Assembly (NCBI GenBank): GCA_029582165.1
Contig: CM055877.1
Location: 35,719,249-35,783,248 of the forward strand
Direction of reading: 5' to 3'
Length of the DNA: 64,000 nt
Origin: Portulaca oleracea
Taxonomy: Eukaryota; Streptophyta; Magnoliopsida; Caryophyllales; Portulacaceae
Under the pieces are notes generated by a model. The model had not been told where the DNA came from, made no database searches, and was given only the letters and a program-made list of their open reading frames with translations. Of this stretch, positions 36,087 through 47,682 are shown one piece after another. The number at the start of each line of letters is the position of its first letter. Within the stretch, counting starts at the first letter, position 1. The position numbers were made by a program, and so were the translations under genes.

Positions 36087-36608
36087 AATTGTACATGCAT
36101 GAATTGGAAATATATATCATTTATTATTATATAAAATGTATTTTTTTTCATTATTAATGTCTCCGCAATTCTTATTAAACAATTTACTTACAAATACAAA
36201 ATTTTAATTTTTACGCTTTATTTTAAAATTAGAACCCACAAAATATACTATATATTGTAATTAATAAATTGAAATGACAACATTCACGTTTTTTTTTAAT
36301 TTCTGTAAACCAAACAGGCGTCTGTTTTGGGCATCAACAGACATCATTTCTGCTGCAGTATGGCGTCTGTTTTTGCCCAGACAAACGCCATTTTGGTCTG
36401 ACACAGCTGTAATAACAACGTCTGTATTTGGCGTCTGTTTGAAATAGAAGCCAAGGTTTTGGCGTCTGATTTAAACAGACGCCTTTTTACAAATGGCGTT
36501 ATACTATTTGGCGTCCGTTTAAATCAGACGCCAAAACCTTTTAGGCTTCTGTTTATACCCATATCAGACGCCAATTTCAGACGCTTATTGGCACCAATTC
36601 TACTAGTG
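35555..36608. repeat. CACTA right subterminal and terminal repeats
   Basis: GGCGTCTGTTT/AAACAGACGCC pairs at 35,563-35,640 form a near-perfect 80 bp palindrome around a short loop. More copies lie at 36,317-36,590. The right terminal repeat closes at 36,608. Confidence 0.85.
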
Positions 36609-36611
36609 AGA

Positions 36612-37082
36612 TAATAGTTCGATACTGATGTACTAAGCAGAGCTATCTTGGTCCATGACTTTATCATAGGTTAGCTCATAAGAAACGAATCAACCTATCA
36701 ACTATACAACATTCACTAATGCAAAATATTTTGCTTTCACCATAGAAGGCGAGGTGGTCCACCTCATTAACACCTCTATGGTTATCGCATCAAGGACTTG
36801 TGTTAGCAATGGGATGTATTTATAATAGTTGTCAACCACGACCACTAACACAATTAATATAAATATTCCTTGTATGTGTTAAGTTTCATCTTAATGGTTT
36901 ATTTTTTCATTTAACACAAGATTATAACATATATTTTTTAATTATAATTTATTTACAAAAAATTAAACACTTTCTCAGATATATTTATTTATTATGCGAA
37001 AAATTTAAGTTAAGATATTTAATTTTAATTTTTTGTAAATAAATACGTAATTGAGAAAATATATTTTACGATTTTTTAATAA
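36612..37082. other. Host sequence after the CACTA insertion
   Basis: Continuation of the Athila-like sequence interrupted at 25,355, then AT-rich filler. A small palindrome GAGGTGGTCCACCTC occurs at about 36,752-36,766. No gene seen. Confidence 0.4.
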
Positions 37083-37091
37083 ATAAAAATA

Positions 37092-37659
37092 GGGTTTTTG
37101 GATGATAATATACTGGAGTTTTGGGGTATTGAACAATAATGCACCGAACTTTGACTTTAGACAATAATACATTGTACTTTAGGGGGTGTTGAACAATAAT
37201 GCATTTGGAACGATTTCGGCAGTGACCGACTTGGTGACAATTCTACGTAGCAGGTGGAGGAGACCAATTGATCCAAAAATATTTAAATTTGACACATGTC
37301 AGTTAATCCGCACATAAGCAAAGAGGATCAACTTTGAAAAGAGTAAAAAAATGTATAAAAAACATAAAATCACATTTGTTTAAACGGGTTTTCGCTGAGA
37401 CATTGTTGTTGTAGTTGTGTAAAATCAACTTTGTTTGTGTAGATTAGTTGACATATCATAAATTTAGATATTATTTAGTATGTTTATCTTCTCGGTCGGC
37501 AACGTCAGATCGTCACCAAGTCAGCTATCGTGTCGAAATTGTTTCAGGTGCATTATTGTCTAACACTTTCGAAGTTCAGTGCACTATTGTCCAACATCAA
37601 AGTTCAATGCATTATTGTCTAATACCTCAAACATTCAGTATATTAGTATTCAAAAATCC
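37092..37659. mobile_element. Non-autonomous Mutator-like element, 568 bp, 9 bp duplication
   Basis: Arms of ~165 bp (about 37,092-37,260 and 37,495-37,659) are inverted repeats starting GGGTTTTTGGATGATAATATAC and GGATTTTTGAATACTAATATAC. ATAAAAATA flanks both sides (37,083-37,091 and 37,660-37,668). A 9 bp duplication with long terminal inverted repeats is the Mutator hallmark. Within each arm GACAATAATGCA-type words recur three times. No coding sequence. Confidence 0.9.
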
Positions 37660-37924
37660 ATAAAAATATAAATGGTGAGGATAAAATTTGAGTGACATAG
37701 CAATGAAATTCGTTTCAACCGCGATGATTGTCATCAATGATCACCACGTTAGGAAAACTGTGAGAAAATCAATACGCAGATTGGGAAAATGAATTTGCCA
37801 AGACGCTCGGTAATTAGCAAAACTTGCATCGTTGTTGCCAACAGGATAGGCAGATGGGTTTGTCTTTTTCCCAAATTTGCCTGGTGTTGTTGGCTGAGCT
37901 TTTCTACCAATAAATCCCATTACA

Positions 37925-38785
37925 ATGTTGACTGTGTTGGTTTTTGTGGTAATTCTGAGCCACCACACATGGGCAAACTCGGACCTGGAATCGGTGAGCC
38001 AGGAGCTACTGGAATCGGCGAGACGGCCCGAGTTCTTGGAGTGGATGAAGGGGATCAGAAGGGCGATCCACCAGCACCCGGAATTGGGTTTTGAAGAACA
38101 TGAGACGAGTCGACTCATCCGGCTGAGCTTGACTCGCTTGGAGTTGACTATGTTTGGCCGGTGGCTAAGACTGGAACAGTCGCTTCAATCGGGACCGCTT
38201 CCAAGCCCATCTTTGCTCTCCGAGCAGACATGGATGCTCTTGCTTTGCAGGTTTGCTCTCTCTACCTCTCTTTGCAATTCCACCTTCAATAACATGATTT
38301 TCTTTTTCTTTTCTTTCTTTTTTTTAATGCTTGGCGAAAATAGACCTTTCCTGATTTGATTTCTTCTTGTATGTGTTTTCAACTGTGGTTTTTTTTTAAA
38401 AAAAATAGAAAAAGTCTGAATAAAACATTCAAGTTATGACCCATAGGCCACAACAATTTAACAAAGCTACAGGAAGCTATGCTTACTGAAAAAGCACTTA
38501 TAAATAACATTGATGGGTTCTGTTTTGATTTCCATCTTAAGACCCAGATTAATCAAAGATGGAATTTAGTATAAAAAGAAGAAATAAATTATTTTTTCAA
38601 ATAACATTTTGTGCATTTGAATTCAAGTCTTAATTTAATAAAGTAAAAAAATTGATAAGGAACAAGTAGATTGGGAGTTCAAGAGCAAAGTAAATGGAAA
38701 GATGCACGCTTGTGGGCATGACACTCATGTGACTATGCTTCTTGGGGCGGCCAAGCTACTTGTTGCCAGAAAACATCAGCTCAAG
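37925..38785 (+). pseudogene. IAA-amino-acid hydrolase (ILR1-like), 5' exons, frameshifted
   Basis: ILR1-like enzymes are M20-family metallopeptidases of the ER lumen that release free auxin from amino-acid conjugates. Exon 1 (37,925-38,250) begins with a hydrophobic signal-like MLTVLVFVVILSHHTWA, then [29 protein letters not shown]. Near 38,121-38,123 one base is missing; the next frame resumes with [16 protein letters not shown]...[12 protein letters not shown] and a CAG|GT donor. Exon 2 (38,660-38,785, 42 codons, AG...AG|GTATAC) encodes [22 protein letters not shown], including the metal-binding HACGHD motif. The next family exons (around QPAEEG) are not found downstream. The 3' end is the separate piece at 43,298. 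The frameshift could be an assembly error, but the missing middle argues for a dead gene. Confidence 0.88.
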
Positions 38786-39096
38786 GTATACGAATTTTCT
38801 ATCTTCGTTTTACAATACAATGTAGCACGCGCTGATCCGACAATATAGCTGTTGATTATAACTCTTTGTTAATAGTAGTTGAATACTGTAAGCACGTGCT
38901 GACCCGACCATATAGTATTTTTGATTATAACTTGTCTGTTAATGGTAGTTACATACTGTAATTGTAACTTACGCAATGCAACAATAGTGTAAAACAAGCA
39001 CAACCACATAGCTTGTTGTGTGAGATTTTTCTACCTATCATTCACGGTTGTCAAAAAATAAAGGTTGATAAGTAGCTCTTCATGAAAATATGAGAA

Positions 39097-39153
<57 letters not shown>

Positions 39154-39227
39154 TATATAGGGATATTGGATTCTAATAATCCCTACTATCACAAATTTTA
39201 TGACAATAATCCCTACTATCATTTTGG

Positions 39228-39294
<67 letters not shown>

Positions 39295-39830
39295 ATATTG
39301 GATTCTAATAATCCCTACTATCACAAATTTTATGACAATAATCCCTACTATCATTTTGGATTCTGGTAGTCCAAAAAAAAAAAAAAAAATTGTATTGTAG
39401 TGAGACAAATCGAGTGTATACGCTGGATATCATAGATTTTGTGTTGCATTTGATTCAAAACTTTGTATAACACTTTACCACAATTTTTAATGAATTTACA
39501 GCATTTCTCCCAATTTTTTTCAATTTTTTTTCAATTTTTTATGATTTTTTCAATTTTATTCCTTTTAAAAAATCATAATAATTGCTCGGAATCTCAAAAA
39601 AATAATTTAAAAAATGTTTTATTAACTACAGTTCGTTACCTATCTAGGGGTAGAAACCAAAAAAACAAAAACAATATGGGGTAGGCATGGAAAAAATAAA
39701 AAGAATGTGGTGATGGATTTAGTACCACTACAATACAATTTTATTTTTTTTTGGACCGCCAGAATCCAAAATGATAGTAGGGATTATTGTCATACAATTT
39801 GTGATAGTAGGGATTATTAGAATCCAATTT

Positions 39831-39915
<85 letters not shown>

Positions 39916-40460
39916 CATACATATATATATATACATATATATATATAGATATATATATATATATATACACACACACATCCAAGCAGTGCACTTTCAACAT
40001 AATTGATTCATACAAGTTCAAATCTCAATAGATATCAGGAAACGATGACGCTAACGATGGTAACAGATCAATCCTTGTAATAACTCTAAAAATCAGAGTG
40101 AGCCTATGGGATGAAATGTAGACAAGTATTTGGAATTATACAAATGTCTTCCAATAACAAAGCCGCCAATTGATTTTTAACTGTTGCAGTCCAGCAATCT
40201 ACTCATCTAATCATCCAAAGAAAATTGTTGGAGCTATAAGTATAGAAGAAACATACACAACAAGAACAAACTTGATTTAGTTTTTGCCAACACACACTAT
40301 GGAATATTCACATGTAGACAAGGACACATTTTACAAGCACAGAACCCTCCAGATATACATACCAAACAGACACATATTTTCAGTCTTCCTCATTGTTTTT
40401 TTTTATTTTCGGAAGTAGGGAGGAATCAATAAGACAAGTTCCAGATATGGAGACCAATAA

Positions 40461-40503
<43 letters not shown>

Positions 40504-41290
40504 TTAATAATAATAATATTAATATATTATATAAAAGTCTAATTCTAACCTTGTTTCTGCAGTGGAATTAATTTGCAAAAGGAACAATGGGTTTCACAAG
40601 GTTGCCAAGTTTTGGATGTTCTTTTGGAAACTTCCCAACATATATCATTAATTCCCTTTCTAGACTCAATTTACTTCTACCAGGAATTCCCCCCCAAATA
40701 TCTCTTTTCAAAAGATCCAAATATTGCAAAAAAATATAGTTTATTTAGCAGGCCATCAAAAACCAACAACATTACCTAATATTCTGAATCACTTAAGACT
40801 TCATCACAAACACCATGATTGGAACACTACTGATAGAAAGTAGTAAAGAAACAAGCAAAAACACATTCATGCAAAGAAAATAGAAGAAAGCCTAAATAGG
40901 AAAGAAGCTCTAGCATGGAGTGAAATTTTGGAGAAATGAAGAAAAAAAATTCCCCACCTCTTAAGAATGTAGTGAAATTTATAAGCTTCTCAAGGATAAA
41001 TGACTAATAGTAGAAATAAGTCCTGGGATTGCAAAATCCACCTATAACTATTGTACTAATCGATAGTGAAAATATAAATCAGAGACAATTCTAGCATGGA
41101 GAAATATTGTTTCATGCCTTTATATAAAAGAGCAATTCCATCAAAATAATTATGTTTTTGTGCCTGAAGATGAATGCTGATCAAGTTTGAAAGAAGAGGA
41201 GAATCTACAAATTACCTATAAACCATTATTGTGCAAGAAATTAGTTGTTGTTGCTGCTTCCCAGCCATTCCTGACATCATTAACATTTTC

Positions 41291-41324
<34 letters not shown>

Positions 41325-42552
41325 TTAGAAAAGAGAAATAAAGTGCGTTTAGGTGAAAAACATACTGATGCTTGATGGGTTCTGGAGGATTTGGTTCAAT
41401 AAGCAAAGTTCATGCAAGAATAAATGCAAAGACATGATATCTCCCCGACATCTTGACCTGAGAACAGACATGAAACATCAAAAACAGAAATAGTAGATTA
41501 GACCAACAAACAGGTTGCAAGATGTTTGAGCAAAATTTGACTTACATGATAGCACTGTGGTCATACTACTATCTGTTGGCTATAGAAAACAGATATTTAT
41601 GGTATGTGACTACCTCGGTTTCAAACTCTATCTTCACTTCTTTAGTCAGTTGCTAGAAACTTCACAACCACACTATTCCTCTTGGCATCTGAGCTCTGTA
41701 AACAGGTCCAAACGCTCCTTGCGTATGAATCCACACCAGTGATTCCATTAATTAAAAAGACGAGATTAAACTTGCCAAAACGAAAGTGAATTACGAATTC
41801 TGATAAGGCAAATATCATATACTTCATACCTAGATTTCAATAGCAATTCTTCAATAGCCAAACCAAATTGGACATGCAAGAACAAATCTACAATAAATTC
41901 ATGAAATCAAAGGAAAACCCCAAATTTATCACATGCATATTTATGAAAGAAGCATGAGATTATTTAACCTGGTTTTAATGCTTATGAGTTGCCTTCAATC
42001 AACAATCAACATAACAAATCAACCGCCAGAAACCTTCAAATACTGTATATAGGAATGAAAATGAAACCAAGTCATCGTATATGTGATCAGTAGAAGAAAA
42101 AATGGAGTATGAAACACATGCATAATCAAACTGTAAAGATTAAAAGGCCCTAAACATTTAAACTAACAAAGACTATAGATTCTAACCAAAAGTTCCAGCC
42201 TCCGTTCGTCATCTTCATCCTTGCTCCCATCACTGAATTTTAACCCTTGATTCTAATTTAGCAGTGGCAATGGATGCATGTTGCTTCTCGAATCTTCTTA
42301 TTTTGATTTGTACCTGATTTCATTGCAACCATAATGAAAGAAAAGAATGGAGACCATTAAGAGAAAAATGGAGAAGACATGAGAGATGGATTTTGGGTAT
42401 GGTGAGAACTTAGGAGCGAAGAAAAAGAATCAGAGAACTGGAGAAAGAGGGGGACTGATCGAATTGGAGTGAAAGGGAAATTGATTTAAGCATTCAATTT
42501 GATCGAATCCTTCTCCTTTTTCAAGTTTTTTCTTCAAATCATCCAGAGAGAT

Positions 42553-42588
<36 letters not shown>

Positions 42589-43190
42589 CAAAGCGAGGAG
42601 AGGGAGTCAGGGAGACAGGTTGGGACTTGGGAGAGTTGGGGGTAGACTACTTCTCAATTCAATGACCAGCAATATGATGTCAGCAAGGGCAAAAGAGGAA
42701 ACTAACATTTGTGACAATGTAAAATTAGCCTCTTTTATAGTATGGATATATTACCTCTATTCCTTAATTATTGTCATTTCTAAGTTTTGCAAAGATATTG
42801 AAAAACTAGTATTTGGTTGGTATATTGACAAAAATATTTCCACTTTGGTTATATAATTGTTTTGAGAATAATAAAAATATTAAAATTGTGAATGGACAAA
42901 TATTGAAGAAAATAAAAAGTTGGTTAAACTCATAGACATTAGGAACAAAGAAATTATCAATTGTCAGTTAGACACGTTATGGTATGTTTCAGAGTTTTTT
43001 GGGAAAGATTCTTCCGAAAAAACTTTCCTAGAAAGGCTTTCCCTAGCCCCTCTTGGAAAACTATATATTGAGCCGAGGGAGAAATAATGGATCATACACT
43101 AAAGTTTTCCTATATATTTGGTACAATCAAACATGGAAAATTGACCAATTTTTGCTGAGAATTTTATGGAGAAAAATGTTGGCTTAGTAA
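38786..43190. other. Repeat-filled interval where the ILR1-like middle exons are missing
   Basis: Holds (AT)n arrays (39,101-39,147; 39,231-39,291; 39,834-39,966), (AAT)n near 40,458-40,517, (GATA)n at 41,291-41,323 and (GA)n near 42,555-42,584. The rest is AT-rich with no convincing exon on either strand. The frames rich in Ile-Tyr are translations of (AT)n. Confidence 0.5.
39153..39833. repeat. Inverted cassette flanked by (AT)n and CACTAC-type ends
   Basis: A ~100 bp block at 39,295-39,402 (AATAATCCCTACTATCA twice, then GGATTCTGGTAGTCC, A-run, TTGTATTGTAGTG) is repeated in reverse complement at 39,726-39,833, starting CACTACAATACAATTTT. A shortened direct copy lies at 39,158-39,231. Each copy is joined to an (AT)n tract. 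A small non-autonomous element is likely, but its ends were not all found. Confidence 0.6.
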
Positions 43191-43297
43191 GGCCCCGTTC
43201 TTTTGTGCGTCGCGTTAAGTTGCGGTGGAAATAGTTAAAAAGTAATGGTAATTTGCGGTAGGGTTGCGGTAGGGTTGCGGTAAGTTGCGTTGCGTTT
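43191..43297. mobile_element. Truncated Tourist-like MITE end
   Basis: GGCCCCGTTCTTTTGTGC follows TAA and resembles the ends of the MITEs at 45,052 and 46,249. A GGGTTGCGGTA word is tandemly repeated (43,257-43,280). The right terminal repeat is absent; the sequence runs directly into the ILR1-like 3' exon. Confidence 0.5.
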
Positions 43298-43558
43298 GGA
43301 TCGGAGGATTTTAGCTTCTTCTCCCAGAAAATGCCAGCTGCCATCTTCGTCCTTGGTATAAGGAATGAGACTCTGCACTCGGATAAACCCTTGCATTCCC
43401 CTTACTTCTTTGTTGATGAGGAGGCTTTCCCTATTGGAGCTGCTTTCCAGGCTGCTCTTGCCATTTCTTACTTGGAAAACCATGGAGGTTCAATTCAATG
43501 TGTAATAAGCAATAAATGTATGCAGAAAGCAGTAAGCGAGGGTATAAGCGAAACATAA
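43298..43558 (+). pseudogene. IAA-amino-acid hydrolase (ILR1-like), 3' exon remnant
   Basis: The open segment reads GSEDFSFFSQKMPAAIFVLG, then RNETLHSDKPLHSPYFFVDEE and FPIGAAFQAALAISYLENH before drifting to a stop at 43,558. This is the conserved C-terminal part of plant M20 IAA-amino-acid hydrolases, normally GGEDFSFYQ followed by the HSPYF metal-site region. It is on the same strand as, and about 4.5 kb downstream of, the 5' exons at 37.9-38.8 kb. No splice acceptor precedes it; a MITE fragment abuts the coding text, so the exon start was lost. Together the pieces look like one gene that lost its middle. Confidence 0.82.
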
Positions 43559-43795
43559 TGAAGCCGGAGAGTTTGCAACATTGTTGTCTGATTCTGAACA
43601 AGTTTTTAATAAAATGATAAAAAGCTTCCGATTTTACAAAAACCCACATTGTCATGGGAAGCCTGAGGGTGAAGGGAAAAACTGGAACCAACAAAAGGCA
43701 AACCTGACGAAGTTGAAATTATTGTCAACACACCATTAGTAAGGTAAAGCTGCTAAAGGCAACAAGACCGTTGCCAACTTAAGCCAGATTGTAGC

Positions 43796-46700
43796 TTATC
43801 TCCTTGATCTTCTCAAGTTTTGATAGGCTTCACTTGTCTCTTCTTCTTCTTCTTCTACCCTATCCCTCATTCCACTCCCTCTGATCAACATTGTCTCTCT
43901 ATGAAATGCTCCATCACATGGATCTTGGGATGGCCATGGATGGCCAAATGGACTAGTGAACTCTCCCTCCGTCACAAGCCTGGATCCTTTGGATGATTTA
44001 TACCGAGGTATATCATTTCCGTAACTTCTCCGAGGAACATGTTCATCAATCTCAAAGTTGCGACGGCTTCCCCATTCAAGAACATTAGAAACACTCCTCA
44101 TTATAGAACTTCTTCTGGCAGCTTGATTAGCAAAAGATTTCCTCCCTTTAAGCAGCTCTTCATTTTGGGTGCTCAAATCTATGGAATGAAGATCGCTTTC
44201 ACCAGAAGCCCCACCTTGGTCTGTATAATCTTCTTCTTCTTCATCTTCTTCTTCTTCTTCTTCTTCTTCTTGGTTATATCTGCCATTTCCTCCATCGTCA
44301 GTCTCAAGCTGTTTGATTAAGTTACCAAAAGTTGCCTTTTCGTCAGCCAATTCTTTCCCAAGCTTCTTGTTCAAGCTCTGAAACTGCTTCCTAAGCTTTC
44401 TTTCCACCTCAAGCTCCCCTGCAATGGTCTCAACTGCCGCTTCAACCGCTTGTTGCTCCTTGCTTTTCCATGCAGCCTTTTCTTGAGAAAAACGCTTTAG
44501 TAGGCTATTGATCTCCTTTTTATCAGAAGTCTGTTCTCGAATTAACTGGTTGATCTGCAAGCGGGCCCTCTCAAGCTCAGAATGTAAGGCAGATATGAGG
44601 GACATGCTTGTGGAAGGTTGATGGTCATGGCTCCACACACGGCTTATGATCTTCAGCAGCTCCTTGGAAGTCGTCAGAGCATTGCTGACATCCTTCAAAC
44701 CGGTTTTGACGCCAGCAACAGTGGATCCAGAAGGGGTTTGGCATTGGGATCTAGTCTCAACCTGTTTTTTCTGATACATGTCAGCTTGCTTCTTCGATCT
44801 ATTTATGATTAGTTAATTACAGACAAGACTGTAGAGCTCACCTCCATGAAACTAGCATTACTGCGGGAATCGTAATTGTCCACCTTTGTCCTCCTTGACA
44901 TGGACTTTTCTCTTCTTCTGTGCCTATCTGTTCCACATCTCTCCATTTTCTGTTAAACCCAACAGCCAAAAAGAAATTAGTTAAGTATAAGAATCCTAAC
45001 TACACAGTGCACCAACCCTTAAAAGTCTGGGTTCAATATTCAGGCCTTTTAGGCTTTGTTCTTTTATACTGTTGGTACAGTGTGGTAATGGTGAGGTGCA
45101 GTGGAAGTTGAAAAATTGTGGTGAATTGTGGTGAGAGTTATGATAGGTGCGATAGGTGAGAAAAGCGAATGTGAAAAGTATGGGTGAAAAGTAAGGAGAA
45201 AAAAGTGAAAGAAATATATTTATAATGATTATGGTGTGAAAAATGGGAACAGATAGATGATAGGGAGTTTAGTAACATTTTGTACCAGAATAGAGTGGGT
45301 GGATTTCTTATAAGAAGAAATCTATAATCACTTCTCTCACTTACTTTTTTTTTTTTTAAAAAATGATTATGGTGTGTTGTGGTGAATGCTGGTAGAAATT
45401 AAAGAGTTTGGTGTGGTGTGGTACCGCACTGCACTAACCGTATAAAAGAATGGGGTCTTAGTATGCAATGAGAATGAAATTCATAGCGGAATGAGAATGA
45501 GAGTTCATAATGGGAACGAGAATTGAAATATTTTATGAATTCTCAGCTTTGTTGTTTTGTTATGTGGTAGTTGAAATAGATAATAAGTGGGGTAGAATTT
45601 AGAATAAATACACATTTACTAAAATATCCTTTTGATTAATTTATGAATGTTTTAATAAATTGAAGTGGGTGGAAGAACATAATTAACTCATACTTCATGC
45701 TAAGAAAATCAATTAATATATGAACAAAAATATTAAAAAAATTAAAGTTCATAATTTTTTTTGATAAAACTAATTCAACACCAAATATTAATTAAAATCA
45801 AGTATATAAAAACTCCAAATATAAAGGATTCAATAAATCAGCATTCTAATAAGTATGTATCAATTATTTAATCTATCTAAAATACTAAATTTTCCCATAA
45901 AAATAAATAAATATTAATTAGAACTCTCAATCCCTTGATGATTGATATCTTTCAAATAGGACGGGCAATCTTGGTAATAACAATTAAACATAATGACAAA
46001 ATTAGTATTTAACCGTGATTAATGAATCCCAATATCAATTACCACCACCCTCGATAATATATTATTGAGAGTTGAGACATCCTATTCTCATTCCCATTGC
46101 CCCATTTTTTTATAATTACCATAAAATAAACATGAGAATAGTATTCCAATTATCCAATTCTCATTCGCAACCCTCCTACTCCCTTGTAACAAACGGTCCA
46201 AAATAGATCCTCAATTAAACATAACGGCTAAAGTTCCGTTATTTTTTAGGGTAGTTGGTTGCAGTTTCACACCACACCACAACTTTCCATATTTCGTTAC
46301 AACCCACCATAATTCACCATAATCTTTCAATCCACTTACAATTATTTACACCACAACATTCCACAATTCACAACAACCTTACACATTCCACCACAACTTT
46401 GCTTAACCCACCACAATTTTGAAATTTCCACCACACCACACCTTACCGCAACCAAATGTATAACACAACGGGGCCTTAGTGGGTTCCTTAGATGTCCAAA
46501 CCTAAAAACTAGATCCTCAATGAATTCAGGTTGGCAGGGCTAGGATCGTACGAATTTGGTTGACCCAAAAAATTATAGGAGATGATGCTGTAATATCCAA
46601 GATCAACTCCATCACTACAAGCTTCAATAATCATTGAGGTAGTTGTTCTAGGTTTTAAATTATAGTAATATATATGCGAACCGATTGAAATGGAAAATGT

Positions 46701-47682
46701 ATTTTGCTGCTTGAGGGCTATAATATGATCATGTCAACACGGTAATTAAGGAAGCCATGATCTTGAATTGTCTGGGGAAATTTCCATAATTTTAAGGAAT
46801 GGATGAATACCCGGAAGGCGACAAAAAGCCAAAAAGCTAGAAGTCAAAGAAAACCCAGTCGAACACACTACCCAAAATGACAGAAACCTCAAAAGAAGCA
46901 AAAACAAGCTTTAAAGTTTAACGCCCTTGTTTTATGTGGTAGGGTTAAGTACTATGCCACATTTCATATTTTCACCACATCACAACTTTCAGCATAACTT
47001 AACTCACAATACCTATTAACTTTCAGCATAACTCACGATAGCTATTAAAATTTCACCGCATTATATCATTACCACGTTCCAACTAACCCTGTAAAACGAC
47101 CACACCTAAAGCATTACAATTTAAAGTGAGTATACCCCCTGTATATGTCAGCCTAAAATCACATAGAATTATTACAAATTGAAAAGAGAGAATGAGAATG
47201 AAAGTGACCTGAGAAGCAGGACTATGAGAGGGATCAGACAAATGTGGAGGAAGAGAGCTGGAATTGAGAGATTTGTTAACTTTTAGTCTTCTCCCCAATC
47301 TCTTGTCTCTAAAAGCATCCTCCTCTGGCGGCATCCTGGGTGTGGGGCAGGGAACATCATTTAGCTCCCACAGGGTGGCAGCCAGCTTCCGGGCAGAGAC
47401 TGGTGGCTGCCCGTGCCCCTGCCCTGCCCTGGACCTGTCCGTGAGGCTTGGTGGATACCTCGGAGAGGCTACGCTGGGGGCAGCTTCCCTTAGGATGAAG
47501 GAAGGCGAGCGAGAACCAACCATTCTCCAGGTGGGCACTGGTGTAGAGGATCCTCCTGCTGCTCCTCTTTTGGGCTTCCCAACAACAATTGCTCTCTTCA
47601 ATTTGTAGCCTTGAATCACAGATGAGGTTGTTGATGAGGATGGTGAACACCCTCTTTTCCTGATCTTCGTCCCGTCCTCCAT
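43796..47682 (-). CDS. Coiled-coil protein of the At5g41620-like plant family, 3 exons
   Basis: Exons on the minus strand are 47,682-47,209 (158 codons), 44,949-44,842 (36 codons) and 44,761-43,796 (321 codons plus stop). All junctions are GT-AG and phase 0, giving 515 residues. The N-terminus is Ser/Thr-rich, with TPVPTWR at 47-53, SARKLAATLWEL at 96-107 and DPSHSPAS at 150-157, motifs of this uncharacterised plant family. A Glu/Lys/Arg-rich coiled coil spans about 247-347. An acidic run (about 358-372), a Ser-rich region and a basic NLRRSRR end follow. The family is annotated only as USO1-like or unknown; no function is claimed. Compared with remembered relatives, about 150 residues of the second coiled-coil block between LIKQLET and the acidic run are missing at the genomic level. 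The frame is otherwise open, so this is probably a real gene. Intron 1 (2.26 kb) is full of MITEs. Confidence 0.85.
45052..45457. mobile_element. Tourist-like MITE in intron 1, TTA duplication
   Basis: Inverted ends GGCTTTGTTCTTTTATAC and GTATAAAAGAATGGGGTC are flanked by TTA at 45,049-45,051 and 45,458-45,460, as for PIF/Harbinger elements. The interior is rich in GTGGTGTGGT words. 406 bp. Confidence 0.78.
45474..46200. repeat. AT-rich repeat-like block with GAGAATGAGA ends
   Basis: GAATGAGAATGAGAG words on the left (45,468-45,503) face ATTCTCATTC words on the right (46,080-46,170), suggesting a further MITE of ~0.7 kb in intron 1. No duplication was resolved. Confidence 0.35.
46249..46475. 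mobile_element. Second Tourist-like MITE in intron 1, TTA duplication
   Basis: Starts GGGTAGTTGGTTGCAG and ends CTGCAACC-like text then ACACAACGGGGCC. TTA lies at 46,246-46,248 and 46,476-46,478. The interior is rich in CACCACAA words, the complement of those in the MITE at 45,052, so the two probably belong to one family in opposite orientation. Confidence 0.6.

Larger units (their letters stand above)
25356..36608 (+). mobile_element. CACTA (En/Spm) DNA transposon, 11,253 bp, boundaries resolved
   Basis: The left end CATTAGTAGAGTTGGTG (25,356) and right end ...CACCAATTCTACTAGTG (36,608) are inverted repeats of the CACTAGTAGAATTGGTG type. AGA lies at 25,353-25,355 and 36,609-36,611, the 3 bp duplication expected of CACTA elements. 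The left end has CATTA instead of CACTA, one mutation. Both subterminal zones are packed with TGGCGTCTGTTT motifs in both orientations. Inside are a TNP2-like transposase gene, a second TNPA-type gene, a long hairpin and a Stowaway MITE. Both genes carry stops or frameshifts, so the copy is non-autonomous now. Confidence 0.95.

Noticed and set aside
36752..36766. Small palindrome GAGGTGGTCCACCTC as an operator or terminator
   Set aside because: Isolated, no gene adjacent, and 15 bp palindromes are expected by chance at this scale.
39100..40031. Long frames of alternating Tyr and Ile on both strands
   Set aside because: They are translations of (AT)n microsatellites and carry no codon or domain signal.
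44039..44320. Plus-strand frame with long Phe/Leu run resembling a membrane segment
   Set aside because: It is the complement of the poly-Glu region of the minus-strand gene.
47264..47608. Plus-strand frame of 114 residues
   Set aside because: Mirror of exon 1 of the minus-strand gene, which has family motifs and splice sites.
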